Shown one piece after another: positions 1 to 7,960 of a stretch of 52,150 nt of DNA. Location: assembly GCA_010692635.1 (NCBI GenBank), contig JAAHGL010000034.1, positions 1 through 52,150 of the forward strand. Direction: 5' to 3'. Position numbers and translations under genes: made by a program. This stretch comes from Symploca sp. SIO2C1. GTDB taxonomy: Bacteria; Cyanobacteriota; Cyanobacteriia; Cyanobacteriales; Coleofasciculaceae. The number at the start of each line of letters is the position of its first letter. Within the stretch, counting starts at the first letter, position 1. The notes under the pieces were generated by a model, which had not been told where the DNA came from, searched no databases, and saw nothing but the letters and a program-made list of their open reading frames with translations.

Positions 1-167
1 TCTCCGAAAGACACTGCTTCAAAATCCTCAATTAATGTTGTTGAGGTTTCGGTATTAAATAATGACAAATCAGTGAAATAGTTTATCGTAGCTGCTTCTA
101 CATTAATAACATTCATGCCAACTACAGTTATAGTAGCAGCAGATAAAACTCGGTAAGCAGATTGCAT
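1..167 (-). CDS. PEP-CTERM-type secreted protein, N-terminal part (runs off window)
   Basis: The minus strand reads from an ATG at 167 to the window edge without a stop, giving 55 residues. It starts MQSAYRVLSAATITVVGMNV, a typical Sec signal peptide with an A-rich cleavage zone (EAATINYF). The mature part then has an IEDFEAVSFG motif, which is common at the start of PEP-CTERM family extracellular proteins. An AGGGGA sequence lies about 6 bases before the ATG as a plausible ribosome site. The gene is divergent from the PEP-CTERM gene at 508, which supports a secreted role. The C-terminal sorting signal lies outside the window, so the family call is inferred. Confidence 0.6.
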   Translation of the reverse strand, partial: MQSAYRVLSAATITVVGMNVINVEAATINYFTDLSLFNTETSTTLIEDFEAVSFG

Positions 168-507
168 TATAATCCCCTGTTTCAATAGTGCAGTCTTTTT
201 TTTATCTATTATGCCCGCTCTCTTTTATTCTTAAATCAAACTTTTACAAATTGTGATTTTTGCTGCTGAGTCCACTGTTGATATCTAGTCTAGTCTAATC
301 AGCGAGTGAGGACAAAAATACTAAACCAGAACCTTACGGAAAGATGCAAATTATAGTTACACAAAAGTGCAATAATAATTTCCCTTTACTAAAACTTCAT
401 ACAATTCAGCTACAACTTTACTAAAGCTTTATTTTGGCCATCTGAATTATTCTTTACCATAAACTTAATCAACACATGAGCTGATTAAAAAGAGAGAAGT
501 TAAAGCC
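168..507. promoter_or_regulatory. Divergent intergenic region between two secreted-protein genes
   Basis: About 340 AT-rich bases separate two divergently transcribed genes for exported proteins, so promoters for both should lie here. A purine-rich GAGAGAAG at 491-498 is well placed as the ribosome site of the gene at 508. I see no convincing operator, RNA gene or terminator. Confidence 0.35.
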
Positions 508-1134
508 GTGTTAAAAAAAACATTAATTGGTGTTCTTACTTCCACTGCCCTACTTGGTATTACTGGATCAGCAGTTGCTATAGATTTAGCACAAGGTGAA
601 GTCAAGTTTATTTCGGACAATCCTGAACTAGATATGAGTTTAGGAACTTTTGAATTTGATAGAGACAGTAGTTTTATTGCAACTGGAAGCAATGTAGGAA
701 TAGAAGTATTTCAGATAACATCCCTGAATTTTACAACACCTCTTGGTACAAATTTATCTCTTGCTGAATTTGTACCTTCAATGGATGGTTTTGCTACTTT
801 TCCTGCTTTTGCCCCGTCTGAAAATTTGTTATTTGAAATTAATCTATTTGGTACAGATTTAGATAATATTGAAGGGGTCGGTACCTCTGTCTTAGCTCTT
901 ACCAACCCTGATCCTTCTACTGTATTCTCAGACTTGTTAATTTTTGACTCTAATGCAAATTATAACGAGTCTATTCCCTTCTTTGTTGATCCTTTATTCG
1001 ATCAAGGTACATACATAGCTCGGACTGTCCCCTCCCAGACTGTTCCTGAACCCCACACTATCCTAGGCACAATTTTATCCTTAGGACTTGGAACCTTATC
1101 TCTTAAAAGAAAGCAGAAGAAAGTGGTGAGTTAG
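508..1134 (+). CDS. PEP-CTERM sorting-domain protein
   Basis: A 208-residue exported protein. Residues 1-25 form a signal peptide (positive KK, then a hydrophobic stretch ending near GSAVAID). The C-terminus has the full PEP-CTERM signature: VPEPHT near residue 180, a hydrophobic helix (ILGTILSLGLGTLSL), then the basic cluster KRKQKK. In other bacteria this tripartite tail is recognised by an exosortase and tied to outer-envelope or exopolysaccharide biology. The middle is Phe-, Asp- and Ser-rich with no recognised enzymatic motif. The start is a GTG preceded by GAGAGAAG. The exact function is unknown. Confidence 0.85.
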   Translation: MLKKTLIGVLTSTALLGITGSAVAIDLAQGEVKFISDNPELDMSLGTFEFDRDSSFIATGSNVGIEVFQITSLNFTTPLGTNLSLAEFVPSMDGFATFPAFAPSENLLFEINLFGTDLDNIEGVGTSVLALTNPDPSTVFSDLLIFDSNANYNESIPFFVDPLFDQGTYIARTVPSQTVPEPHTILGTILSLGLGTLSLKRKQKKVVS

Positions 1135-1199
1135 CGACTCGCTTTGAGGGAAGTCCCGTGCGGCAAGAGCTGAGTTGCACTCCTAACGCAAAAAAATGA

Positions 1200-1703
1200 T
1201 TAAAAGACTTCTCTGGTATAGCTTCCACACTTATTCAGCAAACCCGATCTAGAGGACTGACGTACTATCCCAATTGTTGTTGGCAAAACTCCTACCAACT
1301 GAGCAAGTACTTCATCAGATAGTGAGTCAATCAATTGGGGAGTAAAGTATTTGTGAAGCAAAATCAAGAGTCTTTTACCACGCTTTAACGGCACATAAGT
1401 CTCCATTGGCTTCTGAGTGAAACGAATCCATCGTTGCCTGAGTAAATAAGCTTGCTGACGCTTGGTTGCAGATTCCGGATAAATTATGGATATTTTGCCG
1501 ATGGGAACAACTCTACAACAATCGAGATCAAAAACACTACCGACAGCAGCACCAGGTCCTGCTAGTTCTGCATGGTGACGATGAACAATAATTAGCGCGT
1601 TGCCACGGCTACCATACACCCGAAGCAATTGACCACTCTGCAATTGATTCAAGATATCTGTAGGTTGAGTTATTGGTCTGTGAATTAGGGCTTTATCTGT
1701 CAT
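1200..1703 (-). CDS. Conserved-looking hypothetical protein, 167 aa
   Basis: An ATG-started protein I do not recognise. It has no signal peptide and no transmembrane segment. The first half contains a compact, possibly beta-rich region (LLRVYGSRGNALIIVHRHHAEL) that could be a small barrel. The second half is basic and helical (ATKRQQAYLLRQRWIRF, KRGKRLLILLHKYF). It lies convergent to the PEP-CTERM gene, 65 bases away. Codon use and length look like a genuine gene, but no motif permits a functional call. Confidence 0.55.
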   Translation of the reverse strand: MTDKALIHRPITQPTDILNQLQSGQLLRVYGSRGNALIIVHRHHAELAGPGAAVGSVFDLDCCRVVPIGKISIIYPESATKRQQAYLLRQRWIRFTQKPMETYVPLKRGKRLLILLHKYFTPQLIDSLSDEVLAQLVGVLPTTIGIVRQSSRSGLLNKCGSYTREVF

Positions 1704-1894
1704 AGAAAATAGCAGATTTTGGCAGCTATTTTCAATTATTATTTCTTTGTAAAGAACAAATATTCTTGAAACCCAATCTTCACTATATCTTTACATAAAA
1801 TTGTATAATTTGATATTGAATCATACACAATTTCGAGATAAGAGGGTCATAGATCCCGGATTTATGCTTAATTATTTCTTGAGAGAGGATATTC

Positions 1895-2812
1895 TTAAGC
1901 CAAACAAGTTTCAATTGTCGCCACAACTGATTGAGCAAGAGCAGTGAGGTCATAACCACCTTCTAGACCAAAAATAATTCTACTAGTCAGTTGGAGACAG
2001 TAATTAGTGAATATTGCATAATCTTGTGGTTGTAGAGAAATCCCAGCTAAGGGGTCAGCTTCATTAGCATCATATCCAGCACTAACAATCAATAAATCTG
2101 GCTGAAAATTAGTTAAAAACGGCATAACCTTTTCCTCAAACATTGGCTGATAATCAACCAATGTACTACCTGGTTTCATCGGCAAATTCAGGACATTATT
2201 ATAGACACCTTGCTCACTAGCTTTACCAGTACCGGGATAGCAGGGAAACTGATGCAGGGAACAGTAGGCAATGTGGGGGTTACTCTCAACAATGTCTTGT
2301 GTACCGTTACCGTGATGGACATCCCAATCCAGAATAGCCACTCGTTCTACCTCTGGTTGTTCTAGAGCATAGTAAGCTGCGATCGCGGCATTAGAAAATA
2401 AGCAAAACCCCATACCTCGCTCACCCTCAGCATGATGTCCAGGAGGACGAGCTAGAACAAAGGCAGGGTTGTTAGTGTTCAGGACTTGATTAACCCCATC
2501 TAACCAGGCATTTACCGCTAGCAAAGCAATGTCATAACTGCAGGGGGAAATTGGGGTATCGGCATCAAGCCTACCACCACCACCCCTAGCAATTTGCTCA
2601 ACAAGGTTGATGTAGTCTAGGGTATGAATTTGTTGCAGTAGAGGCCCTACCGAGCGAGTTTCTACCGTTGTTGGCAGCTGCCATTCGATTTGATTAGCCC
2701 AAGGTGCAGCTTTTATAGCCTCCACAATTGCCATCAGTCTTGCTGGTCTTTCTGGGTGAAACTGACCATTATCATGAGCAAGAAACTCATCAGAGTAAAT
2801 AACTGGCAACAT
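1895..2812 (-). CDS. Histone deacetylase-family (acetoin-utilization/AcuC-type) hydrolase
   Basis: A 305-residue single-domain enzyme of the arginase/deacetylase fold that removes acetyl or related acyl groups from amine substrates using a metal ion. Visible motifs in order are HPERP (19-23), the RPPGHHAEG active-site loop (122-130, His126/His127), DWDVHHGNG (162-170, with Asp164 and His166 as expected metal ligands), FPCYPGTG (189-196), SAGYDAN (244-250, Asp248 as third ligand) and EGGYD (284-288, Tyr287 as the transition-state tyrosine). All catalytic residues are present, so it should be active. Bacterial members act on polyamines, acetoin-related substrates or proteins; the substrate here cannot be inferred. 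It appears monocistronic. Confidence 0.9.
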   Translation of the reverse strand: MLPVIYSDEFLAHDNGQFHPERPARLMAIVEAIKAAPWANQIEWQLPTTVETRSVGPLLQQIHTLDYINLVEQIARGGGGRLDADTPISPCSYDIALLAVNAWLDGVNQVLNTNNPAFVLARPPGHHAEGERGMGFCLFSNAAIAAYYALEQPEVERVAILDWDVHHGNGTQDIVESNPHIAYCSLHQFPCYPGTGKASEQGVYNNVLNLPMKPGSTLVDYQPMFEEKVMPFLTNFQPDLLIVSAGYDANEADPLAGISLQPQDYAIFTNYCLQLTSRIIFGLEGGYDLTALAQSVVATIETCLA

Positions 2813-2835
2813 AAATTTTATTTGTGGATAGATTC

Positions 2836-2946
2836 CTAGTGCAGCGCGGCAAAAGTAACTGACCAGTTTGAGATCCTTAGAATCCTTACTCTATAAGCAT
2901 TCTAAATTCTAAATTCTAAATTCTAAATTCCGCCCAGCGGCACTAG
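2836..2946 (+). repeat. 111-bp MITE-like repeat, copy 1
   Basis: This segment is repeated without visible change at 3252-3362 in the same orientation. Its ends are imperfect inverted repeats (CTAGTGCAGCGCGGC at the left; reading inward from the right, CTAGTGCCGCTGGGC). It also contains four TTCTAAA-type heptamers near the right end. The small size, paired ends and lack of an ORF suggest a non-autonomous mobile element. Confidence 0.75.
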
Positions 2947-2954
2947 ACTCGCAA

Positions 2955-3095
2955 TCAATTAAGTAGCTTAGGCATTACCAGCACAAATAATACACTGAGG
3001 GCCGTCAAAGCAACTACTTGGGCTGGAGAAAGTATCCCAGGGGCAAATAGGAGAATTAGGATACCAACGGTGATCAAAGTAATAACTGTTTTCAT
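2955..3095 (-). CDS. Small hydrophobic membrane protein, 46 aa
   Basis: A short ORF starting with ATG at 3095. A GGAGATAAAAG sequence directly upstream provides a Shine-Dalgarno site. The product starts MKTVITLITVGILILLF and has two strongly hydrophobic segments (about residues 3-20 and 27-42) separated by PGILSPAQ, ending MPKLLN. This predicts a hairpin membrane microprotein. The gene lies precisely between two identical 111-bp repeats. The ribosome site and composition argue that it is real; the function is unknown. Confidence 0.5.
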   Translation of the reverse strand: MKTVITLITVGILILLFAPGILSPAQVVALTALSVLFVLVMPKLLN

Positions 3096-3251
3096 CTTTT
3101 ATCTCCGAGAGCGATTAGCTTCGCTACTGTGGTTTGCTGAGCAATATTCTTAGGGAATGCGATGCTGCTCAATTGATCAAGGACACTAGCAGTAAAGGCA
3201 ATTGTGCCTTTTTAGTATTTCCTATTCCCCAAAATATCTCAAAATCTTGGA

Positions 3252-3362
3252 CTAGTGCAGCGCGGCAAAAGTAACTGACCAGTTTGAGATCCTTAGAATC
3301 CTTACTCTATAAGCATTCTAAATTCTAAATTCTAAATTCTAAATTCCGCCCAGCGGCACTAG
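3252..3362 (+). repeat. 111-bp MITE-like repeat, copy 2
   Basis: Same sequence, length and orientation as 2836-2946, including the CTAGTGC/GCACTAG termini and the internal heptamers. The two copies bracket a 305-bp interval holding one small ORF. A related degenerate copy in inverse orientation is at 45320-45366, and 12 bases of the terminus recur at 52008-52019. Confidence 0.75.
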
Positions 3363-3577
3363 TCATTACCCTGCCGCTGAAGGTTGCTTGCTGCTAATCC
3401 TACCACTATTCCATCACAAGTAGCTCTCAGCTGTGCAGCCGAAAGCATGGTAATTTATGTTAAAATTTTAAAGGAAAGTGTAAATATTTCGCAAGTATTG
3501 GCGCAAAAAGCCGCATTTTTTGCTATTTTTCCGCTTTTAGTTGCCAAAATCATTATTTTAATGGAGTTTTTCGCTCT

Positions 3578-6172
3578 ATGAGTACACCCCAGGAACGGAT
3601 TGTCCCAACCAATCTGCGCAATGAAATGTCCCGGTCTTACCTGGAATACGCCATGAGCGTAATTGTAGGTCGGGCACTACCTGATGCCAGGGATGGACTC
3701 AAGCCAGTACACCGGCGGATTCTGTTTGCGATGCATGAGTTAGGTCTCACACCAGACCGTCCGTTCCGGAAGTGCGCCCGTGTGGTGGGAGAAGTGTTGG
3801 GTAAATATCACCCCCACGGAGATACGGCGGTATACGATGCCTTAGTACGCATGGCTCAAGATTTTTCCATGCGCTTGCCGCTGATCAACGGGCACGGTAA
3901 TTTTGGCTCGGTGGACAACGATCCGCCAGCGGCGATGCGCTACACAGAATGTCGCTTACAATCTGTGGCCACCGATGCCTTGTTACGGGATATTGAATCG
4001 GAAACTGTAGACTTTATTGATAATTTTGACGGTTCCCAGCAAGAACCAACAGTTTTACCGGCGCGAATTCCCCAGTTACTGCTCAATGGCTCATCGGGAA
4101 TTGCTGTGGGAATGGCAACTAATATCCCACCTCACAACTTGGGAGAGTTGATTGATGGCTTGGTAGCTCTGATTCATAATCCAGAGATTACAGATGTTGA
4201 GTTGATGCGACATATCCCAGGCCCTGACTTTCCTACTGGTGCTCAGATTCTGGGCACCAGTGGGATTAAAGAAGCCTATACCACTGGTCGTGGTTCGATA
4301 ACGATGCGGGGTATGGCGGAAATTGAAACCATAGAACAGCGAGGTCGTCAGGATAAAGATGCAATTATTATCACTCAGTTGCCTTACCAAACTAATAAGG
4401 CAGCACTGATTGAAAGAATTGCTGAAATGGTCAATGAAAAGCGACTAGAAGGGATTAGCGATATTCGGGATGAGAGCGATCGCGATGGGATGCGGGTGGT
4501 AATTGAACTGAAGCGGGATGCCTATGCTCGTGTTGTCCTGAATAACCTCTATAAGCAAACACCCCTACAGACCAATTTTGGGGCAAATATGCTGGCATTG
4601 GTAGGCAACGAACCACAGCTAATCACCCTTAAGGACTTCTTACAAGTCTTCTTGGATTTTCGCATCGAGACGATTGCCAGACGGACGCGATATCAATTGC
4701 GCAAAGCAGAGGAACGGGATCACCTACTAGTCGGTCTGTTAATTGCTCTGGATAACTTAGATGCGGTGATTGCCTTGATTCGTGGAGCAGCAGATACTAC
4801 CACTGCAAGGGACCAGTTGATTGAGCAATTTGGACTCTCCTCAGCTCAAGCTGATGCCATCCTACAAATGCAACTACGGCGGTTGACTGCTTTAGAAGCA
4901 GAAAAAATTCAAGCAGAACATGAGGAATTACAAACCAGAATTGCTGACTTAAAGGATATTCTGGCTCGTAGAAGTCGTGTCTTAGAAATTATTGAAACTG
5001 AGGTTGCTCAGATCAAGGCTACCCACGCCACCCCTAGACGCACAGAGATTCAACCAGTAGAAGGAGATCTAGGGGATATTGACCTGATTGCCAATGAGAA
5101 AGTAGTAATTCTCTTGACAGAACAGGGCTATATTAAGCGGATGCAAGTCAGTGAATTTAGTGCTCAAGCTCGGGCAACTCGTGGTAAAGCAGCGGCTCGG
5201 ATGAAGGATGATGACGGAGTTGAGCATTTCTTCACTTGCTGCGACCATGATAGCGTCTTGTTCTTTAGCGATCGGGGTGTGGTTTACTGTCTGCGAGCTT
5301 ACCAAATACCAGCAGCATCCCGTACAGCGCGAGGGGTACCGATTGTGCAGATGTTGCCGATCCCCCATGAGGAAAAAATTACCTCAATTGTGCCAGTATC
5401 GGAGTTCATCGATAACGAATATCTGGTGATGTTAACTCGTAAGGGTTACATCAAAAAAACTGCTCTTGATGCCTTTAGCAATATCAGAGCCAATGGCTTA
5501 ATTGCCATTTCCTTGGGAGAAGGGGATCAATTACGGTGGGTGCGCCGTGCTAAAGAAGAGGATAGTGTGATTATCGGTTCCCGGCAGGGGATGGCAATTC
5601 ACTTCAAAACTGATCAAGAGCAATTACGCCCTCTAGGACGAGCAACTAGGGGAGTTAAGGCAATGAAATTGCGAGAGCATGATGAGCTTATCAGTATGGA
5701 TATTCTTTCAAGTCAAGTGGTTGCTAATATAGCTGCTGCTGGGTCTGAGGAAGATTCCCAAGAGCTGGAAGGGGAAGAATTGATTGAAACAACCAGTGAA
5801 GAACCTTGGGTACTGGTAGTAACCATGGGAGGTTATGGCAAGCGAGTACCAGTATCTCAGTTCCGGCTACAAAATCGAGCAGGTATGGGATTACTGGCAA
5901 CCAAGTTCCGTTTACCCAAGGATGAGCTAGCAGCACTACGAGTAGTGCATCAGGGTGATGAACTGATGATGGTAACCAGTCGAGGGATTATTATTCGTCA
6001 GATAGTAGATGCAATTTCACCCCAGTCTCGGATGGCAACAGGAGTGAGAGTACAGCGCTTAGATGATGACGATGCGATCGCAGCTGTTGCTCTAGTACCG
6101 ATCTCAGACCAAGAAGAGGAACAGGAACCTATATCAGATCAAGAAGAGGAGCAAGAGCCAACATCAGACTAA
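3578..6172 (+). CDS. gyrA: DNA gyrase / type IIA topoisomerase subunit A
   Basis: An 864-residue subunit that cleaves and religates DNA with GyrB to introduce negative supercoils. The N-terminal breakage-reunion domain shows [13 protein letters not shown] (38-50), the quinolone-region motif [12 protein letters not shown] (76-87) with Thr83 and Asp87 at the classical positions, and AAMRYTE with catalytic Tyr122. The C-terminal beta-pinwheel repeats follow from about residue 500. The usual Gly-rich GyrA box is weak (RATRGKAA), so assignment to gyrA rather than a ParC-like paralogue is likely but not certain. The acidic tail carries a tandem [10 protein letters not shown] duplication. The start is an ATG with GGAG upstream at 3562. 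It seems to be transcribed alone. Confidence 0.92.
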   Translation: MSTPQERIVPTNLRNEMSRSYLEYAMSVIVGRALPDARDGLKPVHRRILFAMHELGLTPDRPFRKCARVVGEVLGKYHPHGDTAVYDALVRMAQDFSMRLPLINGHGNFGSVDNDPPAAMRYTECRLQSVATDALLRDIESETVDFIDNFDGSQQEPTVLPARIPQLLLNGSSGIAVGMATNIPPHNLGELIDGLVALIHNPEITDVELMRHIPGPDFPTGAQILGTSGIKEAYTTGRGSITMRGMAEIETIEQRGRQDKDAIIITQLPYQTNKAALIERIAEMVNEKRLEGISDIRDESDRDGMRVVIELKRDAYARVVLNNLYKQTPLQTNFGANMLALVGNEPQLITLKDFLQVFLDFRIETIARRTRYQLRKAEERDHLLVGLLIALDNLDAVIALIRGAADTTTARDQLIEQFGLSSAQADAILQMQLRRLTALEAEKIQAEHEELQTRIADLKDILARRSRVLEIIETEVAQIKATHATPRRTEIQPVEGDLGDIDLIANEKVVILLTEQGYIKRMQVSEFSAQARATRGKAAARMKDDDGVEHFFTCCDHDSVLFFSDRGVVYCLRAYQIPAASRTARGVPIVQMLPIPHEEKITSIVPVSEFIDNEYLVMLTRKGYIKKTALDAFSNIRANGLIAISLGEGDQLRWVRRAKEEDSVIIGSRQGMAIHFKTDQEQLRPLGRATRGVKAMKLREHDELISMDILSSQVVANIAAAGSEEDSQELEGEELIETTSEEPWVLVVTMGGYGKRVPVSQFRLQNRAGMGLLATKFRLPKDELAALRVVHQGDELMMVTSRGIIIRQIVDAISPQSRMATGVRVQRLDDDDAIAAVALVPISDQEEEQEPISDQEEEQEPTSD

Positions 6173-6285
6173 AAGGAGAAAGAAAACCCGACATTAGGAT
6201 CTTAAGCTACAAGGCAGGAAGAGGTCCTGAAGTAGGAGGAAATAGGGCTACAAGGCTCCAAATTGGAATACACCACAGCTTATCG

Positions 6286-6354
6286 CAAGCGGCTATCCCC
6301 CCCATTCCTTAAGGGATGGGAGGGATAGCCCTCCGCCGCTTGGTTGTTTTTTTT
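6286..6354 (+). terminator. Intrinsic terminator after gyrA
   Basis: A long hairpin: CAAGCGGCTATCCC pairs with GGGATAGCC...GCCGCTTGG, with nested CCCATTCCTT/AAGGGATGGG, followed by TTGTTTTTTTT. Strong stem and U-tract; it suits termination of gyrA. Confidence 0.8.
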
Positions 6355-6543
6355 ACAAACAACTAACAACAATTCAACAATGGATAATGAACAATGGATA
6401 ATGGATAATTACCTCTCCTTGAAAGAAGAGGATTGAACTTCAGGAAAATATTTTATTTTTATTTTCTTCATAAATGAAGAGGTCTTAGACCAAATTAACC
6501 AATTATCAATTATCAATTATCAATTATCCATTGATAACACTTG
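6355..6543. repeat. Heptamer-rich spacer between gyrA and higA
   Basis: The left side has repeated AATGGATAAT units (6377-6410). The right side has inverted-sense ATTATCA heptamers (6500-6530). Reverse-complemented, the two sides resemble each other, so the spacer looks like a roughly 160-bp imperfect inverted element. No ORF or RNA gene is evident. Confidence 0.4.
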
Positions 6544-6571
6544 CATCCCCCGTGCTGTATTCCGGGGGATG
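6544..6571 (-). terminator. Hairpin at the 3' end of higBA
   Basis: CATCCCCC pairs with GGGGGATG across a 12-base loop just past the higA stop. There is no good U-run, so it may be an RNA-stabilising hairpin or an IS200/IS605-type end relic rather than a strict terminator. Confidence 0.45.
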
Positions 6572-6573
6572 AG

Positions 6574-6885
6574 TTAAACTACCTCCTCTGTTCTAAGCGG
6601 TTCAACTCGCTGGATAATTTCATCTCGTGTTGGCAATGTTTTGAGATCATACATGGCTTGAAGACTCAACCAAGAGGCAGCATCACCCCCAAAATAACGA
6701 GCTAAACGTACTGCAGTATCGGCAGTAATTGAACGACGCTCTTTCACAATTTCATGAATACGGGTAGCTGGTACATGCAATGCTAAGGCTAGTGCATTAC
6801 CGCTCAGATTTAGAGGTATCAGAAAATCTTCACGAAGAATCTCTCCTGGATGCACTGGACGCATACGATTAATTACACGGTTCAT
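6574..6885 (-). CDS. higA: HigA-type antitoxin (XRE family DNA-binding)
   Basis: A 103-residue antitoxin that neutralises the upstream HigB RNase and represses its own operon. It begins with the HigA hallmark MRPVHPGEILREDFL, followed by a helix-turn-helix (LSGNALALALHVPATRIHEIV, about residues 28-49), RRSITADTAVRLARYFG, and a tail beginning SWLSLQAMYDL. Length and order are typical: the toxin gene comes first and the antitoxin 9 bases later. It should act by binding the palindrome upstream of higB. Confidence 0.92.
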   Translation of the reverse strand: MNRVINRMRPVHPGEILREDFLIPLNLSGNALALALHVPATRIHEIVKERRSITADTAVRLARYFGGDAASWLSLQAMYDLKTLPTRDEIIQRVEPLRTEEVV

Positions 6886-6894
6886 AAGAATTAT

Positions 6895-7173
6895 TCAGTG
6901 ATAATCGACAATTTCAATATCAACAGGTCCACTCTCAGTCCAGATAAAACAAATTCGGAACTGAGCATTGATCCGGATACTGTACTGCCCTTGACGATCC
7001 CCCTTTAAGGATTCAAGGTGATTACCCGGAGGTGAACGAAGGAACTCTAGCGTCTGTGCAGCATCCAGTTGAGTTAACTTCCGAATTGCAACATCTTTGA
7101 AAGCTCTAAAACGAGGGGGATCACCTCCTTCAAAAAGGGATCTCGTATGTTTACATCTGAAAGACTGAATCAT
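6895..7173 (-). CDS. higB: HigB-type toxin (RelE/ParE superfamily mRNA endoribonuclease)
   Basis: A 92-residue toxin that in this family cleaves mRNA at the ribosome. Recognisable blocks are the N-terminal MIQSFRCKHTRSLFEGG, the central RAFKDVAIRKLTQLDAA, the strand-rich GQYSIRINAQFRICFIW (about 62-78), and the terminal VDIEIVDYH. Full length with no frameshift, so probably functional. It is the first gene of the higBA operon; its start codon sits just downstream of a 17-bp inverted repeat that probably serves as operator. Confidence 0.92.
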   Translation of the reverse strand: MIQSFRCKHTRSLFEGGDPPRFRAFKDVAIRKLTQLDAAQTLEFLRSPPGNHLESLKGDRQGQYSIRINAQFRICFIWTESGPVDIEIVDYH

Positions 7174-7183
7174 ATCTGTTGCT

Positions 7184-7200
7184 ATTACGCCTAGCGTAAT
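7184..7200. promoter_or_regulatory. Probable HigA operator (17-bp inverted repeat)
   Basis: ATTACGC-CTA-GCGTAAT has perfect 7-bp arms and lies 11 bases upstream of the higB start. A partial half site (ATTGGCGTATTAC on the minus strand) follows. Antitoxin autorepression sites of this type are usual in higBA operons. Confidence 0.6.
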
Positions 7201-7308
7201 ACGCCAATAGTAACATGATAAAAGCTAATTGTTAGTAAAATATTCCCAGTGAAAGTAGAGGAGTAGTGCGTACGGCCAATGCGATTGCCTTTTCTAGGAG
7301 AAGCTGGA

Positions 7309-7851
7309 CTATCTTCTACCTCCTATCTCGGAGCCTTGTTTCATAATAGTCACCGGAATTTTAAATAAAATTCTGGCTAATTGAGAAAAACCAAACTTAA
7401 ATTTAAGGGATTGAGGTAACTCTTGCCAGGAGATCGGTACAAAACCCAAGCAGGTATAAAACTTTTCTAGTCGTTTACCCAGGCATTCCAGATAAAGAGG
7501 TTGTGTGGCTTTTTGAATCAAATGCTTTGCCAGAAAAGTTCCTAAACCGCGATCGCGCCAAGTTGGTGTAACAACCAAGCTACCAAGCTCTTGTGCTCCA
7601 GAAAAGTTACGCAGTTGTCCACAAGCTACTACCTGCCCCTCCGATTCAATCACCCAGAATTGCTGAAGGCGCAACTGAGTTGGGTCAAGTTTCGCCCTTA
7701 ACACCAGCTTTCTGATTGACCATAGATCCTGAGCAGAGGCTGGGCGGAGAATACATCCTGCTGGTAAAGAATAAGATTGCTCAATCATGTGAAGTCCATT
7801 TGTGAAAAGGGTAATAATATCTTCTAAAGCATATTGAGGAATTGCCACCAA
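7309..7851 (-). CDS. GNAT-family N-acetyltransferase
   Basis: A protein of 180 residues (159 if the inner ATG at 7788 is used) with the GCN5-related fold, which transfers acetyl from acetyl-CoA to an amine. The N-terminal ILRPASAQDLWSIRKLV is motif C. LGSLVVTPTWRDRGLGTFLAKHLI (about 110-133) is motif A with the R-x-x-G-L-G pyrophosphate loop. LEKFYTCLGFVPI is motif B. The outermost start is a TTG without a good ribosome site, so the exact N-terminus is uncertain; the ATG at 7788 gives MIEQSYSLPAG. The substrate is unknown. It is divergent from the TolC-type gene at 7961. Confidence 0.8.
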   Translation of the reverse strand: MVAIPQYALEDIITLFTNGLHMIEQSYSLPAGCILRPASAQDLWSIRKLVLRAKLDPTQLRLQQFWVIESEGQVVACGQLRNFSGAQELGSLVVTPTWRDRGLGTFLAKHLIQKATQPLYLECLGKRLEKFYTCLGFVPISWQELPQSLKFKFGFSQLARILFKIPVTIMKQGSEIGGRR

Positions 7852-7960
7852 CTTTGTGAGAGAATCCTACCAACCTGCTTGGATCTGCCCTTTTGCTAAA
7901 AATGAGCCTAGATAATCATCTTTTGCCAAGTCTACTAATCAGCCATTATGCTGCAATAGT

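Noticed and set aside
1135-1199. Group II intron domain V-like sequence (GGGAAGTCCCGTGCGGC)
   Set aside because: Only a short resemblance, no domain V stem or reverse-transcriptase gene nearby.
3384-3581. 65-aa plus-strand frame just before gyrA
   Set aside because: It covers the gyrA promoter and ribosome site, has no ribosome site of its own and no recognisable protein pattern.
5208-5429. Frames on both strands inside gyrA, cphA, clpB and the kinase gene
   Set aside because: These are shadows of long conserved coding regions without independent support.
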